A stretch of DNA of 64,000 nt from an uncultured Candidatus Nemicrothrix sp. (GCA_913046155.1 CAJWRY010000002.1:6555-70554), one strand, 5' to 3'; shown: positions 41,858 through 51,562, counted from the stretch's first letter. Translations and numbers: made by a program. The notes: generated by a model not told the origin, from the letters alone.

Positions 41858-43027
41858 ATGAAAAACATAGCCTTACTCGGCTCAACGGGATCAATCGGAA
41901 CGCAGACTCTTGATGTTGTCAGGGCGAGCCCAGAAAAATTTAATATCGAAGTGCTTGCTGCTGGTTCATCTATAGACCATATTCGAAAACAAATTACTGA
42001 ATTTAGCCCATCAACGGTAATAATGTCCGATGTCAGCGCAGCGAAAGTACTGGACGAAGAATTTACGGCCGTAACTGTGTTGAGTGGCCCAGAGGCTCTA
42101 AAAGAATCAGTTGTGGCTTGCGATATTGTCATTAACGCAATAGTTGGTTTTGCTGGATTGCCGGTCACCATAGCAGCACTAACTGAAGGAAAGACTCTTG
42201 CACTAGCAAACAAAGAATCTCTTATCGCTGGAGGCCCAGTTGTCCAAAAAGCTCGAAGAATGATGAAGTCTACAATTATCCCCGTAGACAGTGAGCACTC
42301 GGCTCTCCATCAATGTTTACATGGGTATCGGTCAGATTATGACCACCCCTCGCAATCGGTAAAGCGACTCATCGTTACGGCAAGCGGTGGACCTTTTCGC
42401 GGATTTACAGCAGAAAAATTAGACAAAGTTACTCTTGAGGAGGCACTTGAACACCCAACATGGAACATGGGTCCCAAGATTACTATCGATTCATCCACAC
42501 TCATGAACAAGGGTCTGGAAATAATCGAGGCGCATGAGCTTTTTGGTATTGAATATGGGCAAATAGATGTCGTTGTGCATCCACAGTCCATCGTTCACTC
42601 AATGGTTGAGTTTGTTGACAGTTCAACAATTGCGCAGTTATCAATGCCTGATATGAGGCTACCGATCACATATGCATTGAATTATCCAGAGAGAAGCGAA
42701 GCCGAGTGGGGGTCAATAAAGTGGGATGAAATTAAAAAACTTGAATTTGAGCAGCCTGACTTTGACAACTTTTTATGTTTGAAACTGGCATACCAAGCTG
42801 GAGAAGAAGGAGAAACAGCTCCTGCATGGTTAAACGCTGCCAATGAAGTCGCTGTTGCAGCCTTCCTAAACCGTCAAATCAAGTGGGTTGATATCCCTCA
42901 CTTGATTGCGCAAGCATTGGATAACTACGACAGCCGTAAAGCAGAAGAGGAGCATGATATTTATGAAGCCGACAGGCAAGCACGCCTCATAACAAAACAA
43001 CTCATAACAGGCAAAGTAAATGGCTGA
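41858..43027 (+). CDS. dxr: 1-deoxy-D-xylulose 5-phosphate reductoisomerase
   Basis: Second step of the MEP isoprenoid pathway, NADPH-dependent. 389 residues. LLGSTGSIGTQTLDVVR binds NADPH, ALANKESLIAGGP and PVDSEHSALHQCL contain the metal-binding Asp and Glu, and TASGGPFRGF is the mobile loop. Overlaps rseP by 8 nt. With ispG two genes on, it shows the organism relies on the MEP route. Confidence 0.97.
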   Translation: MKNIALLGSTGSIGTQTLDVVRASPEKFNIEVLAAGSSIDHIRKQITEFSPSTVIMSDVSAAKVLDEEFTAVTVLSGPEALKESVVACDIVINAIVGFAGLPVTIAALTEGKTLALANKESLIAGGPVVQKARRMMKSTIIPVDSEHSALHQCLHGYRSDYDHPSQSVKRLIVTASGGPFRGFTAEKLDKVTLEEALEHPTWNMGPKITIDSSTLMNKGLEIIEAHELFGIEYGQIDVVVHPQSIVHSMVEFVDSSTIAQLSMPDMRLPITYALNYPERSEAEWGSIKWDEIKKLEFEQPDFDNFLCLKLAYQAGEEGETAPAWLNAANEVAVAAFLNRQIKWVDIPHLIAQALDNYDSRKAEEEHDIYEADRQARLITKQLITGKVNG

Positions 43028-44285
43028 AAAGACTTTACGAAGTAATGGCGTTACAGACGCCACTTCACAGGAATCAAACTCTCGATTAGGGGTAATTATC
43101 GTGCTGGCTCTTTTCGTTTTGCTTGCCATGAGTACCGGTTTCGCAGGCGTTATTGTTGTTCTCTCATTAGTAGCAATGCTGTTTTTGCACGAGTTAGGAC
43201 ATTACCTAGCAGCTAGAAGAGCTGGAATGAAGGTTACTGAATTCTTTATCGGGTTCGGACCTAAAATTTGGTCCTTTACAAGGGGAGAAACCGAGTATGG
43301 CCTCAAAGGCATTCCCGCTGGCGCTTATGTAAGGGTCATAGGAATGAATAACCTTGACCCTGTAGCGCCGGAAGACGAGCACAGAGCCTACAGAAATGCA
43401 AAATTCGGGCAACGGCTCCTTCTAGCAAGTGCAGGATCCCTTATGCATTTTTTAATAGCGTTAATCCTCTTGTATGCAGTTCTTGTTGGTAATGGAATCA
43501 ACACAGATGAATCTGACTGGACGGTGAAAAACCTTCGTAACGGTGGCCCCGCAGAGATAATGGGAATTGAATCTGGTGATCGAATTATTGCGCTGAATGG
43601 AGTGCCTATTACCGACTGGTGGGATTTTGCTGCAAATATAGCAGGTTTACCTAATGAGGAAGTTACCATCCAGGTCTCTCGAAACGGAGACCTAATGACA
43701 TTTCAGGGAATTGTTGGGTCACGAGCAGCTAATGCAGACGGACAGGATTACGGATTTATTGGTATTGAAAGAACTAAATTCAGTACCGTAAAGGCCGGCC
43801 CTATTGATGCCTTTGGAAAAACTGGCGAGCAATTTGGACTTCTTACCTCTGAAACAATAAAGGGTTTGGGGAATTTCTTTAGCCCCTCAGGATTAGGCGA
43901 TTTCTTCACAGAAGTTTTTGACATGGATTCTCCGCAGTCTCCAACCAATGTAGGTGTTGGCGAAGGAGATGAAGGAAGAATAGTCTCCGTAGTCGGTGCA
44001 ACGCGTCTAGGGGCGGAACTAACTGAAACAGGTTGGACAGGGTTATTTCTCTTCTTGGCAACAATTAACGTATTTATAGGAATTTTTAATTTAATCCCTT
44101 TACTCCCCTTAGATGGTGGTCATGTAATGATTGCATTCTACGAGCGCCTAAGGAGCCGAAAAGGTGCTCGGTACCATGCAGACGCTTCAAAACTGCTACC
44201 GCTAACATATTTGGTGGTCTTTGTGCTGATCGCTATAGGAGTTGCTGCCATCTATCTAGACATAGCTGACCCGATATCCCTCTAG
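43020..44285 (+). CDS. rseP: Site-2 intramembrane metalloprotease (RseP/Rip1-like)
   Basis: M50 zinc protease cutting transmembrane anti-sigma factors or other substrates within the membrane. 421 residues. The zinc motif HELGH is at 57-61 inside a membrane helix, the third ligand is in PLDGGHVMIAF, and a PDZ domain lies between (about 175-235, GIESGDRIIALNGVP). Four hydrophobic segments. The dxr-rseP-ispG order matches mycobacteria, where the homologue is Rip1. An HtrA protease encoded at 28.9 kb could act upstream in the same cascade; this is inference. Confidence 0.93.
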   Translation: MAEKTLRSNGVTDATSQESNSRLGVIIVLALFVLLAMSTGFAGVIVVLSLVAMLFLHELGHYLAARRAGMKVTEFFIGFGPKIWSFTRGETEYGLKGIPAGAYVRVIGMNNLDPVAPEDEHRAYRNAKFGQRLLLASAGSLMHFLIALILLYAVLVGNGINTDESDWTVKNLRNGGPAEIMGIESGDRIIALNGVPITDWWDFAANIAGLPNEEVTIQVSRNGDLMTFQGIVGSRAANADGQDYGFIGIERTKFSTVKAGPIDAFGKTGEQFGLLTSETIKGLGNFFSPSGLGDFFTEVFDMDSPQSPTNVGVGEGDEGRIVSVVGATRLGAELTETGWTGLFLFLATINVFIGIFNLIPLLPLDGGHVMIAFYERLRSRKGARYHADASKLLPLTYLVVFVLIAIGVAAIYLDIADPISL

Positions 44286-44295
44286 GATGAGAATA

Positions 44296-45516
44296 ATGGA
44301 TAACACTTCATCAATAGAACGAAAAGAAACACGACAGATACTTGTTGGAGATGTACCTGTTGGTGGTAATGCGCCCATAACAGTGCAATCCATGACTACC
44401 ACGAAAACCTCTGACGTGGATGCGACACTACAACAAATTTATTCTCTTGCAGCTGCGGGAGCTGACATTGTCCGGTGCACATGTAACGATTATGAAGCAG
44501 CTGAAGGCTTGGCAAAGATAGTGCCAAGGTCACCAGTCCCGATCGTTGCTGATGTCCACAACCAATATAAAATGGCCTTAGCAGCAATCGCCTCGGGCGT
44601 AGACTGTCTGCGTCTTAATCCTGGGAACATCAGAAAACCCGCACACATTAAGGCCGTTGCTGAAGCCGCTGGGGAACAATCTGTCCCGATTAGAATAGGC
44701 GTCAACGGAGGGTCTCTGCACCCGGAACTATATGAGAGATATGGTGGAAAAGTTACCCCTGAAGCAATGGTTGAATCTGCGTTAACAGAACTAAATTATT
44801 TTGATGAAGTAGGTTTTGACCAAGTAAAGATATCTGTTAAAGCATCGAACGTTCCGTTAATGGTCGAGGCTTATCGCCAGCTCAGTTCGGCTACTGACCA
44901 CCCCCTGCATCTCGGAGTGACAGAGGCCGGACCTCCGCCGACAGGGCTAATCAAATCTACAGCAGGTATAGCAAGCCTTTTGTTAGAGGGTATAGGAGAC
45001 ACGATAAGGTTCTCACTTACTGCAGACCCGATACAAGAAGCTAAAGCAGGACGTCAGCTCTTGGAGGCTTTAGGATTACGCGAAAGAAAGAACGTAGACC
45101 TCATCGCATGTCCCAGTTGTGGGCGAGCTGAAATCGATGTGTATGATGTTGCCTCAAAAGCTCAGACAGCCTTTGAGGATAAACAAATCCCCCTTCAAAT
45201 TGCCGTGATGGGTTGTGTCGTTAATGGGCCTGGAGAAGCGCGAGATGCTGATCTTGGAATAGCTGCGGGTAATAAACGAGGCCACTTATTCGTCAAAGGG
45301 CAGAACGTAGCGGTTGTGAAAGAAGATGAAATGGTTGAGACTTTAGTTCAATGGGCCGAGTTTATTACCGAGAATGGTTTTGAGGCCGCACTTGCAAGAG
45401 CAGATATGGAAAAGGCTCAAAAGGAAGCCGAGAAAGATCGCAAAAAACTACTAGCAATTCAAGGTGAAGATGTTAACGAGGATGCTTCACGCGTTGATTT
45501 GATAAGAAAAATTTAG
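44296..45516 (+). CDS. ispG: 4-hydroxy-3-methylbut-2-en-1-yl diphosphate synthase
   Basis: MEP-pathway [4Fe-4S] enzyme, 406 residues from ATG 44296 (AGGA at 44284-44287, 8 nt upstream; ATG 44287 is an alternative adding three residues). PITVQSMTTTKTSDV is the N-terminal signature and RLNPGNIRKP the central one. Cluster cysteines are in CPSCGR and GCVVNGPGEA, with the Glu ligand downstream. A basic-acidic helical tail of about 45 residues follows the domain. Confidence 0.96.
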   Translation: MDNTSSIERKETRQILVGDVPVGGNAPITVQSMTTTKTSDVDATLQQIYSLAAAGADIVRCTCNDYEAAEGLAKIVPRSPVPIVADVHNQYKMALAAIASGVDCLRLNPGNIRKPAHIKAVAEAAGEQSVPIRIGVNGGSLHPELYERYGGKVTPEAMVESALTELNYFDEVGFDQVKISVKASNVPLMVEAYRQLSSATDHPLHLGVTEAGPPPTGLIKSTAGIASLLLEGIGDTIRFSLTADPIQEAKAGRQLLEALGLRERKNVDLIACPSCGRAEIDVYDVASKAQTAFEDKQIPLQIAVMGCVVNGPGEARDADLGIAAGNKRGHLFVKGQNVAVVKEDEMVETLVQWAEFITENGFEAALARADMEKAQKEAEKDRKKLLAIQGEDVNEDASRVDLIRKI

Positions 45517-45563
45517 CATCCAACCCAAAAGCTGGTGTAACGATGATTCCAGCAAAAAAGAGC

Positions 45564-45569
45564 TATAAT
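45564..45569 (+). promoter_or_regulatory. Perfect -10 box (TATAAT) of the rimP-nusA operon
   Basis: An exact TATAAT, 48 bp after the ispG stop. The expected transcription start, 6-7 nt downstream, coincides with an ATG at 45575 that is in frame with rimP. No good -35 is visible 16-18 bp upstream. Confidence 0.6.
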
Positions 45570-45597
45570 CCTAAATGTCTTTAATCCAATGGAGTGA

Positions 45598-45624
45598 GGC
45601 GTGGGGTATCCCACGCCTTTTGTT
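45598..45624 (+). terminator. Intrinsic terminator/attenuator hairpin in rimP-nusA leader
   Basis: GGCGTGGG and CCCACGCC form a perfect 8-bp GC-rich stem around the tetraloop GTAT, followed at once by TTTTGTT. It lies between the candidate promoter and the rimP ribosome binding site (AAAGGAG, 45642-45648), so it would terminate before rimP-nusA-infB unless read through. Termination of upstream ispG transcription is an alternative role. Confidence 0.7.
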
Positions 45625-45652
45625 CATCAGACCAAGTTTTGAAAGGAGAAGA

Positions 45653-46144
45653 ATGGCAATAACGCAAAAAGTAAACGAAATGATGGAAGGCCTTCTCCTA
45701 TCTTCAGATTTTGAGCTCTACGATATTGAACTAAATGCCGGAATACTAAAAGTTACTGTTAATTCAAAGCTCGGAATTACCGTTGACGAGTTAGCAGACA
45801 TTAACAGAATGATCTCGTCAGAACTTGATAAACAGGATCTCATACAAAATAAATACACGTTAGAAGTCTCAAGTCCTGGCCTGGAGCGCAAACTGCGAAA
45901 AAAAGAGCATTACCTTGGAGCGATTAACGAACGTATCTCAGTAAAGCTTGGTCCACATGTTGAAGGAGAGCGCAGATATGTGGGGACACTAGTCAAAATA
46001 AATGAAGAGATATTGACAATCCAAGATAGCAACGGTAGCCAAGACGAAATTAATCTCAGTGACGTCACGTCAGCTAAGACAGTTTTTGAATGGGAAAAAA
46101 ATCCTAAACCTGGCTCAGGGAAAACTCAACCAGGTGTTTCATAG
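45653..46144 (+). CDS. rimP: Ribosome maturation factor RimP
   Basis: 30S assembly factor, 163 residues, with ELYDIELNAGILKVTVNS, the EVSSPGLERKLRK signature and a C-terminal SH3-like domain. ATG 45653 is set by AAAGGAG 5 nt upstream and fits family length. An in-frame ATG at 45575 would add 26 residues (starting MSLIQWSEAWG) encoded across the leader hairpin; that form has no SD but would be leaderless from the TATAAT promoter. nusA follows after 10 nt. Confidence 0.93.
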   Translation: MAITQKVNEMMEGLLLSSDFELYDIELNAGILKVTVNSKLGITVDELADINRMISSELDKQDLIQNKYTLEVSSPGLERKLRKKEHYLGAINERISVKLGPHVEGERRYVGTLVKINEEILTIQDSNGSQDEINLSDVTSAKTVFEWEKNPKPGSGKTQPGVS

Positions 46145-46154
46145 ATAAGGAGAA

Positions 46155-47486
46155 ATGATGAACGCAGAAATGAAAGAAGCAATAAATGCAATAGCAGCCG
46201 ATAAGGGGATGCGACCTGAAGTCCTTTATGCGGTTCTAGCTGATGCTCTAGAATCGGCGTACAAAAAAATGCCCAATGCGCATGAATATGCATGGGTCAC
46301 CATAGATCCTGACACCATGGAATACAGAGTCATAGCTCAAGATCTCGATGATGAAGGTGAACCATTTGGAGAAGAATTTGAGGTAACACCAGATAACTTT
46401 GGCAGGATAGCTGCTCTTGCATTTAAGCAAGTACTAGCCCAAGGTATCCGAGAAGAAGAGCGCGAACAGAAATACGAGGAATACGCAGGACGTGAAGGAG
46501 ACATTGTTACAGGAATTATTCAACAAAGTGACAGTCGTTACACACTGTTAGACCTTGGGCGTGTAGAAGCCTTACTTCCTCGAGCCGAACAGGTTCCCAA
46601 TGAAAGACCCGATAGTAACACGAGGATCAAAGCCTACATTGTTGAAGTTCGCAAAACTGCCAAAGGGCCTCAAATAGTCGTAAGCAGAACTCACCCGGGT
46701 CTTATAAAGCGGCTATTTGAATTAGAGGTACCTGAGATTGCTGATGGAATAGTAGAAATCAGATCTTGTGCTCGAGAGCCAGGTCACCGAACTAAAATAG
46801 CCGTTTGGTCAAATGACCCCAACGTAGATCCGGTCGGTGCCTGTGTAGGTGCAAGCGGCGCACGTGTTCGCATGATTGTGAATGAACTAAGAGGAGAGAA
46901 GATAGACATTGTTCCATTCTCAGAGGAACCTGAAGAGTTTGTTTCAAAGGCTTTGTCCCCAGCAAAGGTCCAAGAAGTTCGTATTGACTCGGAAACAGGC
47001 ACTGCAGATGTAATAGTCCCCGACTATCAACTTTCTCTAGCAATTGGTAAAGAGGGCCAAAATGCAAGGCTATCTGCGCGACTTACTGGCTGGCGAATAG
47101 ACATAAAGTCAGAAACGCAACAAGCCGAAGAAGACGCATATCAAAATGTTGATTGGGCTGAAGGAGAATGGGTAGAGGATCCAGAAACTGGAGAACAAGT
47201 CTGGCAACCAGCTGAAGGAGGGCCAGCCGTCTCAGCAGAGGAGTGGGAAGCCACATCCGACACTGAAGAAGATGCTGAAACAGCTACTACTGATGCTGAA
47301 TCCGGTTCAGAACCCGCAGCCGAAGAAGTGACTCAATCCGATGAAACTATAGATGACAAGCAGGAAGAAGATAGCGAGTCTGTCGAAATTAATGATGATA
47401 CTACCACCGAGAATGAAGAGGTATTGCCCGACGATGATGAAGCAAAGCTAGACTCACCAGAAGATGAATCTCTTCAAGAAACCTAA
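46155..47486 (+). CDS. nusA: Transcription termination/antitermination factor NusA
   Basis: 443 residues: N-terminal RNA-polymerase-binding domain (about 1-125), S1 domain (GDIVTGIIQQSDSRYTLLDL), KH1 and KH2 (VGACVGASGARVRMI and SLAIGKEGQNARLSARLTGW), then a ~110-residue acidic, low-complexity C-terminal tail instead of the acidic repeats of E. coli NusA. Good SD (AAGGAG) upstream. The hairpin in the operon leader is a candidate target for NusA-dependent autoregulation. Confidence 0.96.
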   Translation: MMNAEMKEAINAIAADKGMRPEVLYAVLADALESAYKKMPNAHEYAWVTIDPDTMEYRVIAQDLDDEGEPFGEEFEVTPDNFGRIAALAFKQVLAQGIREEEREQKYEEYAGREGDIVTGIIQQSDSRYTLLDLGRVEALLPRAEQVPNERPDSNTRIKAYIVEVRKTAKGPQIVVSRTHPGLIKRLFELEVPEIADGIVEIRSCAREPGHRTKIAVWSNDPNVDPVGACVGASGARVRMIVNELRGEKIDIVPFSEEPEEFVSKALSPAKVQEVRIDSETGTADVIVPDYQLSLAIGKEGQNARLSARLTGWRIDIKSETQQAEEDAYQNVDWAEGEWVEDPETGEQVWQPAEGGPAVSAEEWEATSDTEEDAETATTDAESGSEPAAEEVTQSDETIDDKQEEDSESVEINDDTTTENEEVLPDDDEAKLDSPEDESLQET

Positions 47487-47621
47487 AAGATTCTTTAAGA
47501 GGATGGCGGATCAGTCTTAACACGCTAATCTGTACAATCGGGAAAACAGTAATGACAATGAGATCACAATGACCTTATAGGAGAAACGAGCGGCGGCTCG
47601 AGATAAAGAGAAGTAACCAAA

Positions 47622-50285
47622 TTGCCAGCAAAAGTACGTGTTTATGAACTAGCCAGAGAGCTAGACGTAACGAATAAGGAAATCATCGCTCTTTGCGAGT
47701 CTTTAGGAATTGATGCCAAAAGCCATAGCTCCAGTCTCGTTGAGGCTCAAGCAGACAGAGTACGAAAGAAAGCAATATCTGATGGCATTGCGACTGAAAA
47801 GTCCCAAGATAAGGCAAAACCAAACTCAGAGGCAGAAAAGGATTCAGATCCAGCGAATCAAGGTGAATCTAAAAAGACTGTCAAGGCAGTAAGTTCTAAG
47901 AAACCACCACCGAGCAAGACCAAGAAAACGGAAAGCACACCAAAATCTGAAGATACGAGCGTTGTTAGCTCTAGAAAACCGCCATCTAAACCGAGCACAG
48001 ATAAGCCCTCAACAAATGATGCAAAAGCGGGTAAATCAAAACCAACAGAAACAAAGGCTACCTCAGAGACGGGTGCCCCCAAAGCGCCACCCGTCTCTGC
48101 AACAGGGAAACCTATACCCCCTCCTCCCGGACCTATCTCAAAATCAGGGCGACCAATACCACCACCTCCTGGTCGAGGTGGTAGAGGACCATCCACAGAG
48201 GCACAGCGTGGCGGCCCAAATATGCAAAGGCGCAGACAAGCTAGTCCAGGACCTTCGAGAAATGATAGTGGATCATTTGGGGGCCCAAGAGGAACAAGAC
48301 CCGCCGGTGGGCCAGTTGCCGATTTCTTACCGAAACCGGGACAGGGAGGAAAGCCATCAACTGGGAAACCTGGTAGTGGGAGACCGGGCGGACCTAATCA
48401 GCGTCCCCAGAGAAAAAAGAAAGGGAGAAGACGTAGGCGACAAGAAGAGCTTCAACCAATGGACACTCCGGCTTATACTCCTGAAGATGCTCCAGTCCCT
48501 GAAGGAGAAGTAGTTATTGAACGCGCTTCGTCCTCAATAGACGTCGCACCAAAACTAAACCGAAAAACTGCAGACGTCGTCAGATTCCTAATGGAGCAGG
48601 GGGAGATGGTTACGGCAACACAGTCGCTGACAGATGACATGATAGAGCTTTTCGCTGCGGAGATTGGTGCAGAGGTGCGACTAGTTGACCCCGGCGAGGA
48701 GCAAGAAATTGAACTACAAAAGAAATTAGAAAAGAACCTGATAAGCGACGATGACGACTCAATCCATAGTCGACCGCCAGTCATTACAGTCATGGGGCAC
48801 GTAGACCATGGCAAAACAAAACTACTTGACCAGATCCGGCAAGCAAACATTGTTGCCGGAGAAGCAGGAGGTATCACTCAACACATTGGTGCATATCAAG
48901 TCACTCTTGACGGGAATACTCTAACTTTCTTAGACACACCAGGTCACGCCGCATTTACAGCTATGAGGGCACGAGGGGCAGAAGCTACTGACATAGTTGT
49001 GTTAGTCGTTGCGGCAGATGATGGAGTCATGCCTCAGACTGTAGAAGCGATTAACCACGCAAAAGCGGCAAAAGTCCCGATAATCGTAGCCGTTAATAAA
49101 ATAGACCTCGAGAGTGCGGACGCTCAAAGGGTTCTTGGTGAACTAGCAGAGCATGAGCTGGTTCCTGAAGCGTGGGGTGGCGACACAATCGTTGTTGAAA
49201 TATCTGCTCTGGAGAATATAGGAGTTGATGATCTCCTAGAGAATCTCAACCTTATTGCTGAAGTAGAAGATTTGAAAGCCTCAGCTCAAGGTCGAGCTTC
49301 TGGAGTTGTTTTAGAGTCTCACCTCGATATCGGCCGTGGGCCTGTAGCAACAGTCTTAGTCCAACAAGGAACCCTCTCGGTCGGGGACCCGATAGTAGCA
49401 GGACCCTCATGGGGAAGAGTACGAGCCCTTGTCTCAGACACAGGAGAGCAAGTACACGATGCAGGTCCATCATGTCCAGTTCAAGTTTTGGGAATGTCGG
49501 ACGTTGCGATTGCCGGTGACGAGTTCATTGTCGCTCCAGATGAACGAACAGCAAGAGATGTCGCCGATACACGCGAACACTATCAGAGAGTTGCAACAAT
49601 AGGAAGGGACTCTTCGGCAGGATCAGGCGGTGGACGTCTTGAAGATTTATTCAGCCAGATAAGTACCGGTGAGCAAGCAACGCTCAATTTGATTTTGAAA
49701 GCTGACGTAAATGGATCTCTTGAAGCTGTTAGAGAAAGCATTAAAAAATTAGAAAGAGATGAGGTGAAAGTATCTTTCGTTCATGCTGGAGTAGGGGCCA
49801 TAACTGAAAATGATATTCAACTGGCCGCAACATCCAACTCCACTGTACTTGGATTCAACGTGCGCCCAGACCGCAAAGCACGTGAAGTAGCAGACCATGA
49901 GCAAGTTGAAATTCGTAATTATGAAATTATCTACAAACTCCTCGAAGATATTGAATCAGCAATGGTGGGTATGCTTGTACCTGAGTTTGAAGAAATCGTA
50001 ACCGGAGAAGCAGAAGTAAGAGAAATTTACAGGGTTCCACGTATAGGAGCTATCGCTGGGTGTTATGTGCTTAATGGTAAGATTACACGAGGCTCCAAAG
50101 TACGATTCCTTCGCGAAGGTGTAATTATCTGGAAAGGTGAAATCTCCTCACTAAGACGATTCAAAGATGATGTACCTGAGGTTGCATCTGGATACGAATG
50201 CGGCATAGGCCTCTCGGACTTCCAAGATCTGAAAGAGGGAGATATTATCGAAACCTTTGATGAAAAGCAGATAGAAATTACTTAA
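47622..50285 (+). CDS. infB: Translation initiation factor IF-2
   Basis: 887 residues. N-terminal IF2-N helical module (RVYELARELDVTNKEIIALC), then ~230 residues of Lys/Pro/Gly-rich low complexity, then the GTPase domain with GHVDHGKTKLLD near 391, DTPGHAAF, NKID, and the domains II-IV to a typical end. The start is TTG with a weak AGAGAAG SD; the PAKVRVYELA beginning supports it. The 135-bp spacer after nusA contains a small CGAGC/GCTCG hairpin (47587-47600) and no ylxR gene, which often lies there. Confidence 0.96.
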   Translation: MPAKVRVYELARELDVTNKEIIALCESLGIDAKSHSSSLVEAQADRVRKKAISDGIATEKSQDKAKPNSEAEKDSDPANQGESKKTVKAVSSKKPPPSKTKKTESTPKSEDTSVVSSRKPPSKPSTDKPSTNDAKAGKSKPTETKATSETGAPKAPPVSATGKPIPPPPGPISKSGRPIPPPPGRGGRGPSTEAQRGGPNMQRRRQASPGPSRNDSGSFGGPRGTRPAGGPVADFLPKPGQGGKPSTGKPGSGRPGGPNQRPQRKKKGRRRRRQEELQPMDTPAYTPEDAPVPEGEVVIERASSSIDVAPKLNRKTADVVRFLMEQGEMVTATQSLTDDMIELFAAEIGAEVRLVDPGEEQEIELQKKLEKNLISDDDDSIHSRPPVITVMGHVDHGKTKLLDQIRQANIVAGEAGGITQHIGAYQVTLDGNTLTFLDTPGHAAFTAMRARGAEATDIVVLVVAADDGVMPQTVEAINHAKAAKVPIIVAVNKIDLESADAQRVLGELAEHELVPEAWGGDTIVVEISALENIGVDDLLENLNLIAEVEDLKASAQGRASGVVLESHLDIGRGPVATVLVQQGTLSVGDPIVAGPSWGRVRALVSDTGEQVHDAGPSCPVQVLGMSDVAIAGDEFIVAPDERTARDVADTREHYQRVATIGRDSSAGSGGGRLEDLFSQISTGEQATLNLILKADVNGSLEAVRESIKKLERDEVKVSFVHAGVGAITENDIQLAATSNSTVLGFNVRPDRKAREVADHEQVEIRNYEIIYKLLEDIESAMVGMLVPEFEEIVTGEAEVREIYRVPRIGAIAGCYVLNGKITRGSKVRFLREGVIIWKGEISSLRRFKDDVPEVASGYECGIGLSDFQDLKEGDIIETFDEKQIEIT

Positions 50286-50310
50286 ACACAATTCAAAATT
50301 CACTACCGGA

Positions 50311-50703
50311 ATGCCAAAACGACGAAAAAATCAAAAGAGAGATTACCAACGTAGCGACCGCCTCAACGAATTGCTTCGTGAGGTTCTAGCCCAAGAACTT
50401 GAGCGAATCAGTGACACGGAATTGGGTCTTGTCAGTATCACTTCTGTTCAAGTAGACAACGAATTAACCAAAGCAAAGGTTTTCCTGTCATCGCTTGATG
50501 AGGAAGAACAGCTAGTACAAAAGGTAAGCCGCTACAAAGGAAAATTCCGCAAGGCTATCGGGGATCAAGCAAGAATCCGAAGAGTTCCTGAGCTCGAATT
50601 TATTCTTGACCCATCAATCTCTGCGAGTACAAGGATTGATGAGATTCTGGCCGACATTCATGCCACAGAAAAGTCAAATAATCATGGCGCAAACGACAAC
50701 TAA
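50311..50703 (+). CDS. rbfA: 30S ribosome-binding factor RbfA
   Basis: Cold-shock 30S maturation factor, 130 residues. RSDRLNELLREVLAQELERI, LVSITSVQVDNELTKAKVFLS and RVPELEFILDPSISASTRID are the conserved KH-fold strands. Overlaps truB by 20 nt, the usual infB-rbfA-truB order. Confidence 0.95.
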   Translation: MPKRRKNQKRDYQRSDRLNELLREVLAQELERISDTELGLVSITSVQVDNELTKAKVFLSSLDEEEQLVQKVSRYKGKFRKAIGDQARIRRVPELEFILDPSISASTRIDEILADIHATEKSNNHGANDN

Positions 50704-51562
50704 ACACGGCTTCGCAATTGTTGACAAAGAAATTGGCTGGACAAGTCATGACGTTGTAGCGAAAGCTAGAGGTATTTTCGGAACGAAAAAAATAGGCCAC
50801 TCAGGGACATTAGACCCCCCAGCTTCTGGGGTTCTTATTCTAGGTTTAGGTAAAGCCACTAGGCTATTAAGATTTATAACTGAACTGCCAAAAGAATACG
50901 AAGCCACCATGGTAATAGGCGCTGAAACAAGTACCTTAGACGCAGATGGGGAAGTTCTCAGGAGAACAAACAGCAAACCGTCACTCAAGGAACTTCAAGC
51001 AATATCAGTAAATTTTATTGGGGAAATAAACCAAATCCCCCCTATGGTGTCAGCAGTAAAAGTGCAAGGAAAACGACTTTACGAAATAGCGCGCGAGGGG
51101 AAAGAGATCACCCGCGAGCCAAGAAAAGTCAAAATACACGAACTATCAGTATCTGATGGTCCAGAAAATAATGTATTCACGCTGAGAGTTAAATGCGGAT
51201 CAGGAACTTATATACGATCACTTGTATCAGATATTGCCCAACAAGCAGGATCTCTTGGCCATGTAGGAACTCTTCGGAGAACAGCAATTGGTTCCCACAA
51301 CGAGATTGAAGCTTCGCAAGTTGAGGAAGCGGCAATCATCAAGCTAACCGAAGGACTAAAAGATTACGAAATAATTCAAGTCGATGATACGATGCGAGAT
51401 CGTATAAAAGTTGGGGCAGTAGTAAAAACTGAAGAACTCTCACCTACAAAACCTCAAGGACCTTGGGCTATCGTAGACTCTGAACAAAACCTGTTAGCTA
51501 TGTATGAAAACTTTAAAACCGGTACGTTGAAACCAGCAGTTGTCTTGCCACAGGAGAATTAA
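50684..51562 (+). CDS. truB: tRNA pseudouridine55 synthase TruB
   Basis: Forms pseudouridine 55 in the T-loop. 292 residues from ATG 50684, whose following residues match the usual TruB start; earlier in-frame codons lie inside rbfA. The catalytic Asp44 is in GHSGTLDPPASGVL, and VQGKRLYEIAREGKE plus CGSGTYIRSLVSDI are canonical. A C-terminal PUA-like region completes the protein. Next gene ribF starts 3 nt after its stop. Confidence 0.95.
   Translation: MAQTTTKHGFAIVDKEIGWTSHDVVAKARGIFGTKKIGHSGTLDPPASGVLILGLGKATRLLRFITELPKEYEATMVIGAETSTLDADGEVLRRTNSKPSLKELQAISVNFIGEINQIPPMVSAVKVQGKRLYEIAREGKEITREPRKVKIHELSVSDGPENNVFTLRVKCGSGTYIRSLVSDIAQQAGSLGHVGTLRRTAIGSHNEIEASQVEEAAIIKLTEGLKDYEIIQVDDTMRDRIKVGAVVKTEELSPTKPQGPWAIVDSEQNLLAMYENFKTGTLKPAVVLPQEN

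Noticed and set aside
47487..47621. Remnant of ylxR between nusA and infB
   Set aside because: At 135 bp it is too short, and no YlxR-like peptide appears in any frame.
47962..48513. 183-codon open frame overlapping infB in another frame
   Set aside because: It lies entirely within the Lys/Pro/Gly-rich low-complexity part of IF-2 and its product is itself low complexity; an out-of-frame shadow.
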